Below, piece after piece: positions 5,669 through 14,421 of a DNA stretch of 34,284 bases. The stretch lies in assembly GCA_900314845.1 (NCBI GenBank), contig OMWV01000001.1, positions 1 through 34,284 on the forward strand, written 5' to 3'. The notes below the pieces were generated by a model. The model had not been told where the DNA came from, did not search any database, and saw only the letters and a program-made list of their open reading frames with translations. Every line of letters begins with the position of its first letter. The first letter of the stretch is position 1. Source of the DNA: an uncultured Eubacteriales bacterium (lineage in GTDB: Bacteria; Bacillota; Clostridia; Lachnospirales; Lachnospiraceae). Position numbers and translations under genes: made by a program.

Positions 5669-7492
5669 TTACTCTACCGTCACGACCTTGGCCAGGTTCC
5701 TGGGCTTGTCGACGTCCAGGCCTCTGTCCATGGAGACATAGTAGGCCAGGAGCTGGAGGGCGGCGGAGACGGGGAAGATGGAGAGTCTGTCGTCCATGGC
5801 CGGAAGGCGGAATACGTGGGAGTATTTCTCCTGATCCGACAATTCCATGTCCTCGCTCACAAAAAGGGTGAGCTGGGCGCCGCGGGACTGGACCTCGCGG
5901 ATATTTGACAGCTCTTTTTCCTTGATGTCGTGCTGGGTGACGACGGCGATGACCGGGGTGTTCTCCGTGATCAGGGCGATCGTGCCGTGCTTGAGCTCGC
6001 CGGATGCGTAGGCTTCTGTGTGGATGTAGGAGATTTCCTTGAGCTTGAGGGCGCCCTCGAGCAGGATAGTGTAATCAAGGCCGCGTCCGATCATGAAGGC
6101 ATCCTTTGCCTCCAGAAGATCCCGGGCGATCCTGTGGATATCCGTCCGGCGGTCGAGAACATTCTGGACTCCGGCGGAGATGCCGAGAAGGCCTTCGATG
6201 AAACTCTTCTCCTGGGACTCATCAAAATTCCCGCGCAGGACAGCCATGCGGCCGATGAGGGCGTACATGACAGCAAGCTGGGTCGTGTAGGCCTTTGTGC
6301 TGGCGACCGCGATCTCGGGACCTGCCGCTGTATACATGACGTAATCGCTCTCCCGGGCGATGGAGGAACCCTTGACGTTGATGACGCCGATACTCCTGGC
6401 CCCCTGCCTGCGGGCATACTTGAGGGCTTCCAGGGTGTCTATGGTCTCACCGGACTGGGAGATAACGATGACGAGAGTCTTCTCATCGATCACGGGATTG
6501 CTGTACATAAACTCAGAGGCGTACTCCACGTCCACATGCATGCGGAGGATATTCTGCATCAGAGCCTTGGAAGCCAGGCCGACATGGCGGGCCGTTCCGC
6601 AGGCCGTGATGACGATCCGGCTGCAGTCCGTCAGCAGGGGATCGGGGATCCCGTCTGTCTCAAGGCTGATGTGACCATCCACGATACGGGAGCAGAGAGC
6701 ATTTTTTATGACCTCGGGCTGCTCCATGATCTCCTTTTCCATGTAAAATGGATACCTGCCTTTGCCGTCCCGGGTCGTATCCCAGTCGATCTCAAGGAAT
6801 TCAGGCTTAACCTTCTGGTCCTTCTCATCGTAGACAAGGATGGCGTTCTGGTGGAGCTCAACGATGTGGTACTCGGGAACGACCATGTATTTGTCCGCCT
6901 GGCCGCCCAGGGCAGCCACATCGGAAGCCAGCATGGTGCCGTCGCCCGTGTAGGCGGCAACGATCGGGCTGACATTTCTCACAGCGTAGATCACGCCCGG
7001 CTTGTCGTCGAACATGATAACCAGGGCAAATGTCCCCTTGATATACTTGATGGCGCGGGAGATGGTCGCGCGCGGCCTGCCGTCGTAGAATTTGTCGATG
7101 AGAGCGGCAATGACCTCTGTATCTGTCTCGGAGATCAGCTCGCCGCCCAGGCCGAAATGATCCCTGATCTCTTCATAATTCTCTATGATGCCGTTGTGGA
7201 CAAGAGTCACCCTGCCGCAGCGGTGGGGGTGGGCATTCTCATCGCACACACCGCCGTGGGTCGCCCAGCGGGTATGACCGATCCCGCATGTGCCGGCCAC
7301 AGGAACCTCCTGGCATTTCTCACGCAGGTCAGAGACCCTGCCCGCACACTTGCGAACAACGACCTGCTGGAATTTTTCATTATAGATGGCAAGGCCGGCG
7401 CTGTCATAGCCCCTGTACTCCAAAAGCTCCAGAGTGTTCAGTATCCTGTTCTCTACATCCTTCCTGGCTGTATATCCAACGATTCCACACAT
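5669..7492 (-). CDS. glmS: Glutamine--fructose-6-phosphate aminotransferase (isomerizing)
   Basis: GlmS makes glucosamine-6-phosphate from fructose-6-phosphate and glutamine, the first step toward UDP-GlcNAc and peptidoglycan. The 607-aa protein begins MCGIVGYTA, giving the N-terminal catalytic cysteine after Met removal. It has the class II glutaminase domain to about residue 215 (GHTRWATHG, VHNGIIENY), then two SIS sugar-isomerase domains (VISQSGETIDTLEAL; ALKLKEISYIHTEAYASGELKHG), and ends LAKVVTVE as in the family. Length is normal. Its ATG lies only four bases after the stop of the MurE-like gene with GAGGTGATCC upstream. There is therefore no room for the glmS ribozyme that precedes this gene in many Firmicutes. 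Confidence 0.97.
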   Translation of the reverse strand: MCGIVGYTARKDVENRILNTLELLEYRGYDSAGLAIYNEKFQQVVVRKCAGRVSDLREKCQEVPVAGTCGIGHTRWATHGGVCDENAHPHRCGRVTLVHNGIIENYEEIRDHFGLGGELISETDTEVIAALIDKFYDGRPRATISRAIKYIKGTFALVIMFDDKPGVIYAVRNVSPIVAAYTGDGTMLASDVAALGGQADKYMVVPEYHIVELHQNAILVYDEKDQKVKPEFLEIDWDTTRDGKGRYPFYMEKEIMEQPEVIKNALCSRIVDGHISLETDGIPDPLLTDCSRIVITACGTARHVGLASKALMQNILRMHVDVEYASEFMYSNPVIDEKTLVIVISQSGETIDTLEALKYARRQGARSIGVINVKGSSIARESDYVMYTAAGPEIAVASTKAYTTQLAVMYALIGRMAVLRGNFDESQEKSFIEGLLGISAGVQNVLDRRTDIHRIARDLLEAKDAFMIGRGLDYTILLEGALKLKEISYIHTEAYASGELKHGTIALITENTPVIAVVTQHDIKEKELSNIREVQSRGAQLTLFVSEDMELSDQEKYSHVFRLPAMDDRLSIFPVSAALQLLAYYVSMDRGLDVDKPRNLAKVVTVE

Positions 7493-7496
7493 AGGA

Positions 7497-9062
7497 TCAC
7501 CTCACAAAATCTTTCTCTTCTGTCCACCCGGAATAGTCGTATGCGTGATGCGGCGACTCGTCATATTCTTTGATGTACCGCTTTACATATTCTACATCGG
7601 AAATGCAGGGAGCATATGTTGTCCCGTACTTCTGTCTTGTCTCATTTCCCTTGCCTGTTATGAGGATGACCGTGGGCCTTTTGCACTCCAGGATGGCCTT
7701 GTGGATAGCGGCTCCCCTGTCCTCTATGATCTCGTAAGGGCAGCCCTGTTCCCTGACATAGGCCGCGATCTGGCCGGAAATATGAGCCGGCGGCTCCTTG
7801 CCGGGATCCTCCGCCACAAGATAGACCTTTGAGCAGTAGGACCCGGCGATCAGGCCCAGATCCCGCCGCCTGATGTAGGCCTTATAGCCCGGGCAGCCGA
7901 ATATGGCTACGATGTCGTGGTCCGGATACTCCTGCCTTGTCGATCCGAAAAGCTTCTCAAAGCTGAGCTTGTTGTGGGCATAGTCCACAACGGCCGTGAC
8001 AAGTCCGTCCCGGCTGGCGAAAAGCTCCATCCTGCCGCTTGACCTTGCCCTGTAAAGGCCGGACCGGATGTAAGACTCAGGGATTCCCAGAATATCAGCC
8101 GCAGCTATGGCTGCGGCAGCATTTTCCACATTGAAAAGGCCGGGCATAGTGAGGCGGAACTCACTGTCAAAGTGCTGGCATTTTACCTGAAATACGATTT
8201 CTTTCCCGTCCTTGTGGATGTCATAGGCATAATAATCGGCCGAAGGGTCCTTTGTGCTGAATGTGTGCACATCGCCTGCCGCCTCGGCTTCCTTTTTGAC
8301 CCGGTCTATGCAGTCGGCGTCCAGATTGATCACGGCGTGATCCGTCAGGGCGAACATCTTCATCTTGGAAGAAAGATAATCTTCAAAATCCTTGTGCTCT
8401 ATGGGGCTGATGTGGTCTTCGGATATATTGAGGAAAACGCCCACGTCAAAGCGCATGTTGTCTACTCTGTCATACTTGAGGGCCTGACTGGAAGCCTCCA
8501 TCTCCATGTAGGTGATGCCGGAGGAGACCGCGTTGAACATATGCTCGTGCAGTTCCACGGATTCCGGTGTCGTGATATGGGATTCTGTCCTCGTGACCCC
8601 GTCGTAATCGTCTATGGATGAGATGACCGCGCTCTCGGCTCCGCCGGAAGCGGCCATGTAATCGTCCACGATGGCCTTCATATAGTAGGCGGATGTGGAC
8701 TTTCCCTTTGTCCCCCCGAAGGCTGTAATCTTCAGCTTCTTCCAGGCATAATTAAAAAACATCTCCGCGAGCGGAGGCATAGCCTTGCGGATATCCCTGA
8801 CGATCAGGCAGGGCAGATCATCCCCTGCCTCGTATTTCTTCTCCGAGACATAGGCCCCTGCCCCTGCCCAGGCCGCGCCCTCCAGGTATTCCTCCTTAAA
8901 AGCCGCGCCCTTGCAGATAAAAAGCGTGCCCTCTCTGACAGTTCTCGAATCATAGGTCAGCCATCTGACCGGCTGACTTTCGCGGCCCTTCAGGTCCGCT
9001 TCCACCAGCAGCCCGGCCTGATCCAGCAGATCAGCATATGCTTTTAATGAATAATATTCCAC
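7497..9062 (-). CDS. MurE-like Mur ligase (divergent UDP-MurNAc-tripeptide synthetase)
   Basis: Mur ligases add an amino acid to the peptidoglycan stem using ATP. The 521-aa protein has the MurE architecture: an N-terminal nucleotide-sugar domain with DSRTVREGTLFICKG (38-52), a central ATPase domain with P-loop GGTKGKST (116-123; canonical is GTNGKT), EMEASSQAL, the likely carbamylated lysine in YLSSKMKMF near 233, and a C-terminal domain with VVDYAHNK (358-365). The amino-acid-specificity loop, DNPR in meso-DAP enzymes, reads EDPGKE (418-423), and the usual GKGHE is GKGNE (470-474). It starts with GTG at 9062, with AGGAG seven bases upstream. Neighbours are a racemase and an ATP-grasp ligase. 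It is either the housekeeping MurE or a specialised paralogue. Confidence 0.88.
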   Translation of the reverse strand: MEYYSLKAYADLLDQAGLLVEADLKGRESQPVRWLTYDSRTVREGTLFICKGAAFKEEYLEGAAWAGAGAYVSEKKYEAGDDLPCLIVRDIRKAMPPLAEMFFNYAWKKLKITAFGGTKGKSTSAYYMKAIVDDYMAASGGAESAVISSIDDYDGVTRTESHITTPESVELHEHMFNAVSSGITYMEMEASSQALKYDRVDNMRFDVGVFLNISEDHISPIEHKDFEDYLSSKMKMFALTDHAVINLDADCIDRVKKEAEAAGDVHTFSTKDPSADYYAYDIHKDGKEIVFQVKCQHFDSEFRLTMPGLFNVENAAAAIAAADILGIPESYIRSGLYRARSSGRMELFASRDGLVTAVVDYAHNKLSFEKLFGSTRQEYPDHDIVAIFGCPGYKAYIRRRDLGLIAGSYCSKVYLVAEDPGKEPPAHISGQIAAYVREQGCPYEIIEDRGAAIHKAILECKRPTVILITGKGNETRQKYGTTYAPCISDVEYVKRYIKEYDESPHHAYDYSGWTEEKDFVR

Positions 9063-9075
9063 TTTTTCTCTCCTG

Positions 9076-9786
9076 TTAAATATAGTCCGCGCCCGAGCGG
9101 ATGACAGATTCCCGGATCAATACTTCCATGGCATCAATGCAGTCGTCCGCGGCGGGATAATATCTCGTATAAACGGAAAGCTCCGTGCAGGCCAGCAATA
9201 CGCAGTCGCAGCCGGCCTCCTTCAGTTCCCTGTAAGCAGACTCGAACTTATCTCTGTCCGGCTTCCTGCCGCCCTTTATGTCATCGTAGATGACGGACAT
9301 GATATCCGCCTGTCTGGCCGGCGTCGGAAGGACCACAGAGCAGCCGGCCTCTTTGAGCTCCTTCTCATAGACGCCCGTGCGCACCGTTCCGTCCGTCGCC
9401 ATAATGCCGACGCAGGGCTTTTCCCCGTCCCTGCTGTAAGTGGCTGCCGCCTCCTTCACGGTCTCCCGCACCATATTTATGATAGGGATGCGGGTCATGG
9501 ACTGGATCCGGTCGTAAAAATAATGCGACGTGTTGCAGGGGATCGCAATGTTGGCCGCCCCTGCCGTCTCCATGATCTTAAGATCCCTGCGCATGGCGTC
9601 CAGAAGATCCGCCTCATGGCCGGTCAGGATAGCCTTTGTCCGGTCGGGCATGGAGGCATGGCTCAGGATGATCATATCGATATGCTCCTGATCGCTCCCC
9701 GCCCTGGTGTGGGCGATCACTTCATCATAAAAGAAAGCAGAGGCCTCCGGCCCCATACCTCCTATCACACCCAGTATCTTCTTCAT
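9076..9786 (-). CDS. Aspartate/glutamate racemase family protein
   Basis: The 236-aa protein begins MKKILGVIGGMGPEAS and carries the two catalytic cysteines of the cofactor-independent Asp/Glu racemases, C84 in PCNTSH and C200 in LLACTELSVY. The family interconverts L- and D-aspartate or glutamate; the sequence resembles the aspartate-racemase (YgeA/RacD) branch more than MurI, but the substrate needs testing. AGGAGG lies six bases before ATG. It sits between an ATP-grasp ligase and a MurE-like ligase, so a role in supplying a D-amino acid for the cell wall is a reasonable inference. Confidence 0.92.
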   Translation of the reverse strand: MKKILGVIGGMGPEASAFFYDEVIAHTRAGSDQEHIDMIILSHASMPDRTKAILTGHEADLLDAMRRDLKIMETAGAANIAIPCNTSHYFYDRIQSMTRIPIINMVRETVKEAAATYSRDGEKPCVGIMATDGTVRTGVYEKELKEAGCSVVLPTPARQADIMSVIYDDIKGGRKPDRDKFESAYRELKEAGCDCVLLACTELSVYTRYYPAADDCIDAMEVLIRESVIRSGADYI

Positions 9787-9825
9787 CTTCCACCTCCTGA
9801 AAACATCTTCCCCCTATGAAAAGGA

Positions 9826-11040
9826 TCAGGGAGTGTAATATTCCTTGAATTTGTAATAATGGCTGAAATGCGTCTTGAGCATCCGGGCCAGCCTGGGCAT
9901 GCCCAGGTCTCCCTTCATAAAGACAGGATTGACCACCCTGCCCTGGCGGATGAGCTTCTTCATCTTGGCCTTCATCTCGGGATCTGTGACATAGCGGAAG
10001 GCAACGCCTCGGGGAACGACCATCCACAGGTGCTCCTTCTTCGCGATCTTAAAAGGCAGATCTTCTCCCCTGATATAGTCTTCCACGAGATACTCGGCCA
10101 CATTGAAGCCGGACCCGGTTACATAATAGTTGCTCCTGCCCTGGCGGGTATTGATCTCGAAGAACTTGTACTTGCCGTCCCTCTGGTCGTATTTAATATC
10201 AAAATTGGAAAATCCTACATAGTTGAGCTCTTCCAGCAGGGCCTTTACCCTGGACATGAGGCTCTTGTTGGGCTCTGTGATGATAACGGCATGGTTGCCC
10301 AGCCCGTGCGGGGTGTGCTCCTCCAGGAGCACATGGCCCAGGCACATCATCTTTACCTTGCCTGTGTGGTCGGAGTAGGAGGTAAGAACCCTCATATACT
10401 GGTCATTGCCCGGGATCATATCCTGGATGATGATCTTGTCCGTGTAGCCCGCGTCGTAGATCTGGCCGAGAACTTTCAAAAGCTCCTGCCTGTCGTGGAT
10501 GGTATAGACCTTGTGCTGGGTCTCAAAGGGATGCTCCCAGTACTGGATGCCGTTTGAGGGCTTGAGTATGACAGGATAGGGGAAGGGAAGATCAAAATCT
10601 TCTCCCATATCCCTGCTGTAGATGAGCGTTCCCGGGTAATCGATGCCGTGCTTGTCGCAGAGCTTATAGAATGTCTCCTTGAGCTGGAGATGGTTCATGA
10701 GATCATAATCGATATAGGGGGCGATGATATTCTCATTCAGCTCGCTCTTATGCTTGCTGATGAGGGCGACATAGCTGTCCCCGCAGCCCACGAGCATGAT
10801 CTTCTTGTCCGCGTGCTTTTTTGCAAAGCGGTTCACAGTCTTCAGAAAAACTTCGTCTGTGTCGATATCTTCATTGGCCCTGTATGTTATGATCCTGCTC
10901 TGATAGCTGGGACCTGTCGGGTACTTCCCGAATATATAAGATCTTACCTGATACTTTTCATAAAATGCTCTCGCAACGCTGTATGTATTGATATCTCCGC
11001 CCAGCATCACGGGTATAAAATCTCTCTCAACGAAATCCAT
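9826..11040 (-). CDS. ATP-grasp carboxylate-amine ligase, D-aspartate ligase-like
   Basis: From ATG 11040 the protein has 404 aa. The N-terminus (FIPVMLGGDINTYSVARAFYE) is a pre-ATP-grasp domain. The ATP-grasp core shows PVILKPSNG (ATP-binding lysine), IIQDMIPGND, and the metal-binding FFEINTRQGRSNYY. This arrangement matches the family that includes the D-aspartate ligase Asl of enterococci and lactococci, which adds D-Asp to the stem-peptide lysine. A longer reading would need a TTG start overlapping the previous gene's end; the ATG has GAAGGAG and AGAGG upstream. The adjacent Asp/Glu racemase strongly suits a D-amino-acid substrate. Exact acceptor unknown. Confidence 0.85.
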   Translation of the reverse strand: MDFVERDFIPVMLGGDINTYSVARAFYEKYQVRSYIFGKYPTGPSYQSRIITYRANEDIDTDEVFLKTVNRFAKKHADKKIMLVGCGDSYVALISKHKSELNENIIAPYIDYDLMNHLQLKETFYKLCDKHGIDYPGTLIYSRDMGEDFDLPFPYPVILKPSNGIQYWEHPFETQHKVYTIHDRQELLKVLGQIYDAGYTDKIIIQDMIPGNDQYMRVLTSYSDHTGKVKMMCLGHVLLEEHTPHGLGNHAVIITEPNKSLMSRVKALLEELNYVGFSNFDIKYDQRDGKYKFFEINTRQGRSNYYVTGSGFNVAEYLVEDYIRGEDLPFKIAKKEHLWMVVPRGVAFRYVTDPEMKAKMKKLIRQGRVVNPVFMKGDLGMPRLARMLKTHFSHYYKFKEYYTP

Positions 11041-11072
11041 ATACCTCTTGTCTCCTTCATATATTATGCTGA

Positions 11073-12689
11073 TCAATAGCCCCCGTCGGAGCCATCGTCG
11101 TAATTTCCCTCATCGCCGGAACCGTCGTCATAACTTCCGTCGTCATAGCCGCCGTCATCACCGGAGCCGTCGTCATAATTGCCATCGCTGCCGGAACCGT
11201 CGTCAGAATTTCCTTCATCTGCCGAGGTCTCCGTCTCGGTCTCCGTCTGGGCCTTTGCCTTTTCTGCCTCGCTGTTCTTTTTCTCAGCTGCCTTGGCCGC
11301 GCTTGCCCCGGATGATGTAGATCCGATCTGATCCAGATACTGTTTGGCATCGGTATAATACTCCGAATCGGAGTAGTCGTCCACGATCTGCTGGTAGTAG
11401 AGGGCCGCGTTCACCAGGTCTCCCGCCCTGTGGTAGGATCTGGCCAGATAATAGATAGCCGATGTATAGGTGGAATCCATGCGAAGGACCTTGGAAAAGC
11501 CATTGACAGCCTTCGTATAGTCGCCGTTCTCATAGTCCGCCTCGGCGTTCGCGTAAAGGGTAGGCGTGATGGAGTCCTTTGTCGCCTCTTTAAGAGCCTT
11601 GTAGATCTTCTTCTCATTGTCATCGGATATGGCGTCGGGATCTATCTCGGCGACAGCCTTGCCGGCGGCTGAATAGTTGTCATCCAGAAATTCCACAATG
11701 GCCTTCTCCAGGTTTTTGCGGCTCTGCCCGTCGTCGTTGACCGTTGTCCCCACCTTTGACTCATAGTCGGATATCGTCTTCTTCAGAGTCTTTATCTGGG
11801 TCTCCAGGCTGTCGACCTTCTTATTGCGTTCGGAGAGCTCCGCGCTGTAGGATATGACCGCGTCATTGTAGTCCTTTTCCTTGCCCTTTGTCATGGAAGG
11901 AACGATGAGCAGCCATACGACAGCCGCGCCGACGACAAGACCGATCAGGATATTGATAAAGGATACAAATCCTGTGTTGTACTCTCTGTACCTGCCTTCC
12001 GGCTTCTTCTCTATGACGATAGGAGTCGGATCGCTCACCCGGACAAGAGGCGCCGTTTTGGACCGGACCGGCTTCTTGTAATGCTGATTGACCTCCTTGA
12101 GGTACTTCATCGTTGTTACATTGTTCCTGTCCACCTTGACCGCCCGGGTCAGCATCTTCCGGGCCGCAGCGTACTGCTCCCTGCGTATAAAAAGAAGAGC
12201 GAGCAGCTGGTAGGCGCGCACATACTTGGGATTCAGGCTGACCGCCTTCTTCAGCTCAAGTATGGCCATATCCTCGTTGCCCTCACTTAAGTAATCCAGG
12301 GCTGTGTTGTATTTTTTAATGACCTTGGACGCCTCCTGGAAGAGGGCCTGGTTCTCCTGTATGGTATTGATATAATCGCGCGCCGGGTTGCTCTCCGGCT
12401 GAAAATTCACGCTGATGACCCACTGGCTGATGGCATCCACGATCTCGCCCATCTGAAAATAGATGAGGCCCAGGAGATTGCGCGCGCGCGTATTCCTCTT
12501 ATTGTACTGGAGCGAGCGAATGAGAGACTGGGCTGCTCCGGACAGATCCCGGATATTGGCCCTGGCAAGTCCCTGATTATAGTGCCAGTTGGAAGAATAT
12601 ATGATCTTTCTGGCAACTTCGTCCGTGCGCCCGCACCTGGGGCAGACATAAGTCCCCTCAAGCGGTGTGCCGCAAATAAGACATTTCAT
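11073..12689 (-). CDS. Zinc-ribbon, TPR and single-pass membrane protein with acidic Gly/Asp tail
   Basis: This 538-aa protein starts with a zinc ribbon (C3, C6, C16, C19), followed by tetratricopeptide-like helical repeats to about residue 200. One transmembrane helix follows (about 242-264), then a coiled coil (about 280-312) and more TPR repeats (about 370-460), ending in an Ala/Lys/Glu/Thr linker. The last 50 residues repeat Asp-Asp-Gly-Ser/Tyr units. Topology is probably N-terminus inside, with the C-terminal TPR part and tail outside. This suggests a scaffold linking cytosol and envelope, consistent with the downstream cell-wall ligases. No enzyme motif is visible. GGAGG lies 11 bases before the ATG. 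Confidence 0.88.
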   Translation of the reverse strand: MKCLICGTPLEGTYVCPRCGRTDEVARKIIYSSNWHYNQGLARANIRDLSGAAQSLIRSLQYNKRNTRARNLLGLIYFQMGEIVDAISQWVISVNFQPESNPARDYINTIQENQALFQEASKVIKKYNTALDYLSEGNEDMAILELKKAVSLNPKYVRAYQLLALLFIRREQYAAARKMLTRAVKVDRNNVTTMKYLKEVNQHYKKPVRSKTAPLVRVSDPTPIVIEKKPEGRYREYNTGFVSFINILIGLVVGAAVVWLLIVPSMTKGKEKDYNDAVISYSAELSERNKKVDSLETQIKTLKKTISDYESKVGTTVNDDGQSRKNLEKAIVEFLDDNYSAAGKAVAEIDPDAISDDNEKKIYKALKEATKDSITPTLYANAEADYENGDYTKAVNGFSKVLRMDSTYTSAIYYLARSYHRAGDLVNAALYYQQIVDDYSDSEYYTDAKQYLDQIGSTSSGASAAKAAEKKNSEAEKAKAQTETETETSADEGNSDDGSGSDGNYDDGSGDDGGYDDGSYDDGSGDEGNYDDGSDGGY

Positions 12690-12695
12690 TCCCCG

Positions 12696-12860
12696 CTAGA
12701 CCTCCCGGTTGTGCAAGGCGGCAGTCCTGTTCAGCTCCCTTATGAGGTCTTCCACCATGTCCGCCGCGTCCTTCAGATCATTCTTATATATATTATCCTC
12801 AGCCTGGTCTACCTCAAGGCTGGGTCTGAACTTCTTCAGCTCTTCTTCAAAATTTATCAT
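12696..12860 (-). CDS. Small acidic helical protein, 54 aa
   Basis: An open frame from ATG 12860 gives 54 residues starting MINFEEELKKFRPSLEVD and ending LHNREV. AGGAGG stands nine bases before the ATG. The gene lies 25 bp after folC and six bp before the TPR membrane protein, filling the operon gap exactly. Composition is acidic and helical, without cysteines or membrane segment. I do not recognise a family. Given its place it may be a partner of the TPR protein. Confidence 0.75.
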   Translation of the reverse strand: MINFEEELKKFRPSLEVDQAEDNIYKNDLKDAADMVEDLIRELNRTAALHNREV

Positions 12861-12885
12861 AGAGACGGTCCTCCTTCTCTACCTT

Positions 12886-14313
12886 CTATCTATGTGGATC
12901 CTCCGCCTGATCCCTCAGGTCCTTCAGGATGCTGCCGGCCAGATACAGCGAGCCCGCGCAGACAAGAAGGCCATCCGGCCCTGCCTGCCGGCGCCCCGCG
13001 TCCAGAGCCCTTGAGGCCGGATACAGAGCCTGTACTCTGACTTCCTGCGGAAGATATCCTGCAAAATCATGGGCCACAGTTTCTATAGAAGTCCTGCGGC
13101 TTCCCTCTATCTGAGTGATGATCAGGCTTTTCAGGCCGCAGATCTTACTCAGCTCTCTCGCCATGCCGCCGTGATCCTTATCGCTGGCCACAGCAAAAAC
13201 AAGAGTGATATCTTTCTTCCCCTGATAAATGCTGTTGAGCGAGGCGCACAGCTGTCTGGCTCCGCCCACATTGTGGGCGCCGTCGACGATGAGACCGTCC
13301 GCAGCCTGGTCCAGGCGGCCGGGCCAGTGCGCATCCCTAAGCCCTTCCAGAAGTTTTTCCCTGTCAAGGCCCTGAAGATCCTTACGTCTTCTCATCAGCT
13401 CCCTGACGGCAAGAAAAGCCAGGCTGCTGTTCACAGCCTGGTATCCCGCGCCTGTATTCAGCTCAATATGAACGGCTTCTTCGCCGATGTTATCCCTATC
13501 ATGATACATTTCCTTGAGATAAAAATCAATGTTTTTACCCTTATTTAAGATTTTTTTAACCACTGCCGTCCGGGTGCTTCCGGGGTAACAGGTATCTGTT
13601 TCTTCTGCGCATTCGGCGGGAAATACGACAGTAAAAGGGCTGTGCAGATCCTCCGCCCTTGCCGCTGTCACCTCAAGAGCCTCCCTTTCGCTTCCGTCGC
13701 AGATCAGGGGAACGCCTTCCTTTATGATGCCTGCCTTCTCGAAGGCGATTTGAGAGAGCGTATTGCCCAGGATGGCCATGTGGTCGTAGCTGATGGACGT
13801 GATGACGCAGATGGCCGGGTGATCTATGACATTTGTGGCGTCCAGCCTCCCGCCCAGACCGGTCTCCATGATCCCATAGCTGACCTTTTTCTCGGCAAAC
13901 CAGATGACGGCCATGATGTAGAGCCACTCAAAGTATGTGGGATGGATGATCCCGCTCCTCTCATCCTTAACCGCCTGGTCCACAAAATCGTAGAGCTGGC
14001 AGAAGATCCGCGTGAACTCTTCCCGCGGGATATCCTTCCCGTCTACCTTCATCCTCTCCGTCGTCTCTATCAGATGAGGCGATGTGAAAAGGCCGGTATG
14101 GACCCCGCCCTTTCTCAGCATGCTGTCTATGTAGGCGCAGACGGACCCCTTGCCGTTTGTCCCCGCCACATGGATGTAGGCAAAGCGGTCCTGCGGATCG
14201 CCAAAATGCCTGAGTATGCGCTTTAGGCTCCCCGCAGATTTTTCCTTCGTGAACCTGACGATCCCCTCTATATATTCCGTGCAGCTTCTGTAATCCCAGT
14301 CCGTTTTCATCAT
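12886..14313 (-). CDS. folC: Folylpolyglutamate synthase/dihydrofolate synthase
   Basis: FolC adds glutamate residues to folates and, in bifunctional forms, joins dihydropteroate with glutamate. The 475-aa protein belongs to the Mur ligase superfamily and has the P-loop HVAGTNGKGSVCAY (about residues 48-61), the FolC-type FTSPHLIETTERMKVDG folate loop, GLGGRLDATNV and DGAHNVGGARQL. It is somewhat longer than the usual 420-440 residues. The gene opens with two adjacent ATGs (14313, 14310); only a weak AAGGG precedes them, immediately after a terminator-like hairpin. It is the first gene of the run that leads to glmS. Other folate genes are not in the window. Confidence 0.95.
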   Translation of the reverse strand: MMKTDWDYRSCTEYIEGIVRFTKEKSAGSLKRILRHFGDPQDRFAYIHVAGTNGKGSVCAYIDSMLRKGGVHTGLFTSPHLIETTERMKVDGKDIPREEFTRIFCQLYDFVDQAVKDERSGIIHPTYFEWLYIMAVIWFAEKKVSYGIMETGLGGRLDATNVIDHPAICVITSISYDHMAILGNTLSQIAFEKAGIIKEGVPLICDGSEREALEVTAARAEDLHSPFTVVFPAECAEETDTCYPGSTRTAVVKKILNKGKNIDFYLKEMYHDRDNIGEEAVHIELNTGAGYQAVNSSLAFLAVRELMRRRKDLQGLDREKLLEGLRDAHWPGRLDQAADGLIVDGAHNVGGARQLCASLNSIYQGKKDITLVFAVASDKDHGGMARELSKICGLKSLIITQIEGSRRTSIETVAHDFAGYLPQEVRVQALYPASRALDAGRRQAGPDGLLVCAGSLYLAGSILKDLRDQAEDPHR

Positions 14314-14315
14314 CC

Positions 14316-14385
14316 CTTAAAAAATCTGTCGCCAGAACGGCTCCGACCGCTGGCAGTCTCTGCCTGGTCGGAACATTCCGGCGAC
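14316..14385 (-). terminator. Long hairpin with T6 run between valS and folC
   Basis: Imperfect 20-21-bp arms (14328-14348 and 14366-14385) enclose a nested GGCAG/CTGCC stem. On the minus strand the structure is followed by AGATTTTTTAAGG. It ends the purA-to-valS operon. Its T-run abuts the folC ribosome binding site, leaving no space for a separate folC promoter after it, so it may act as a leaky or conditional terminator. Confidence 0.85.
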
Positions 14386-14421
14386 TGTGATCTGTCTTCT
14401 TTTAACCTGTCACTGCATCTT

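Noticed and set aside
5930-7573. A 547-codon frame on the plus strand opposite glmS
   Set aside because: It is the antisense shadow of a fully conserved glmS gene; the product has no recognisable domain and its length reflects GC-rich codon usage.
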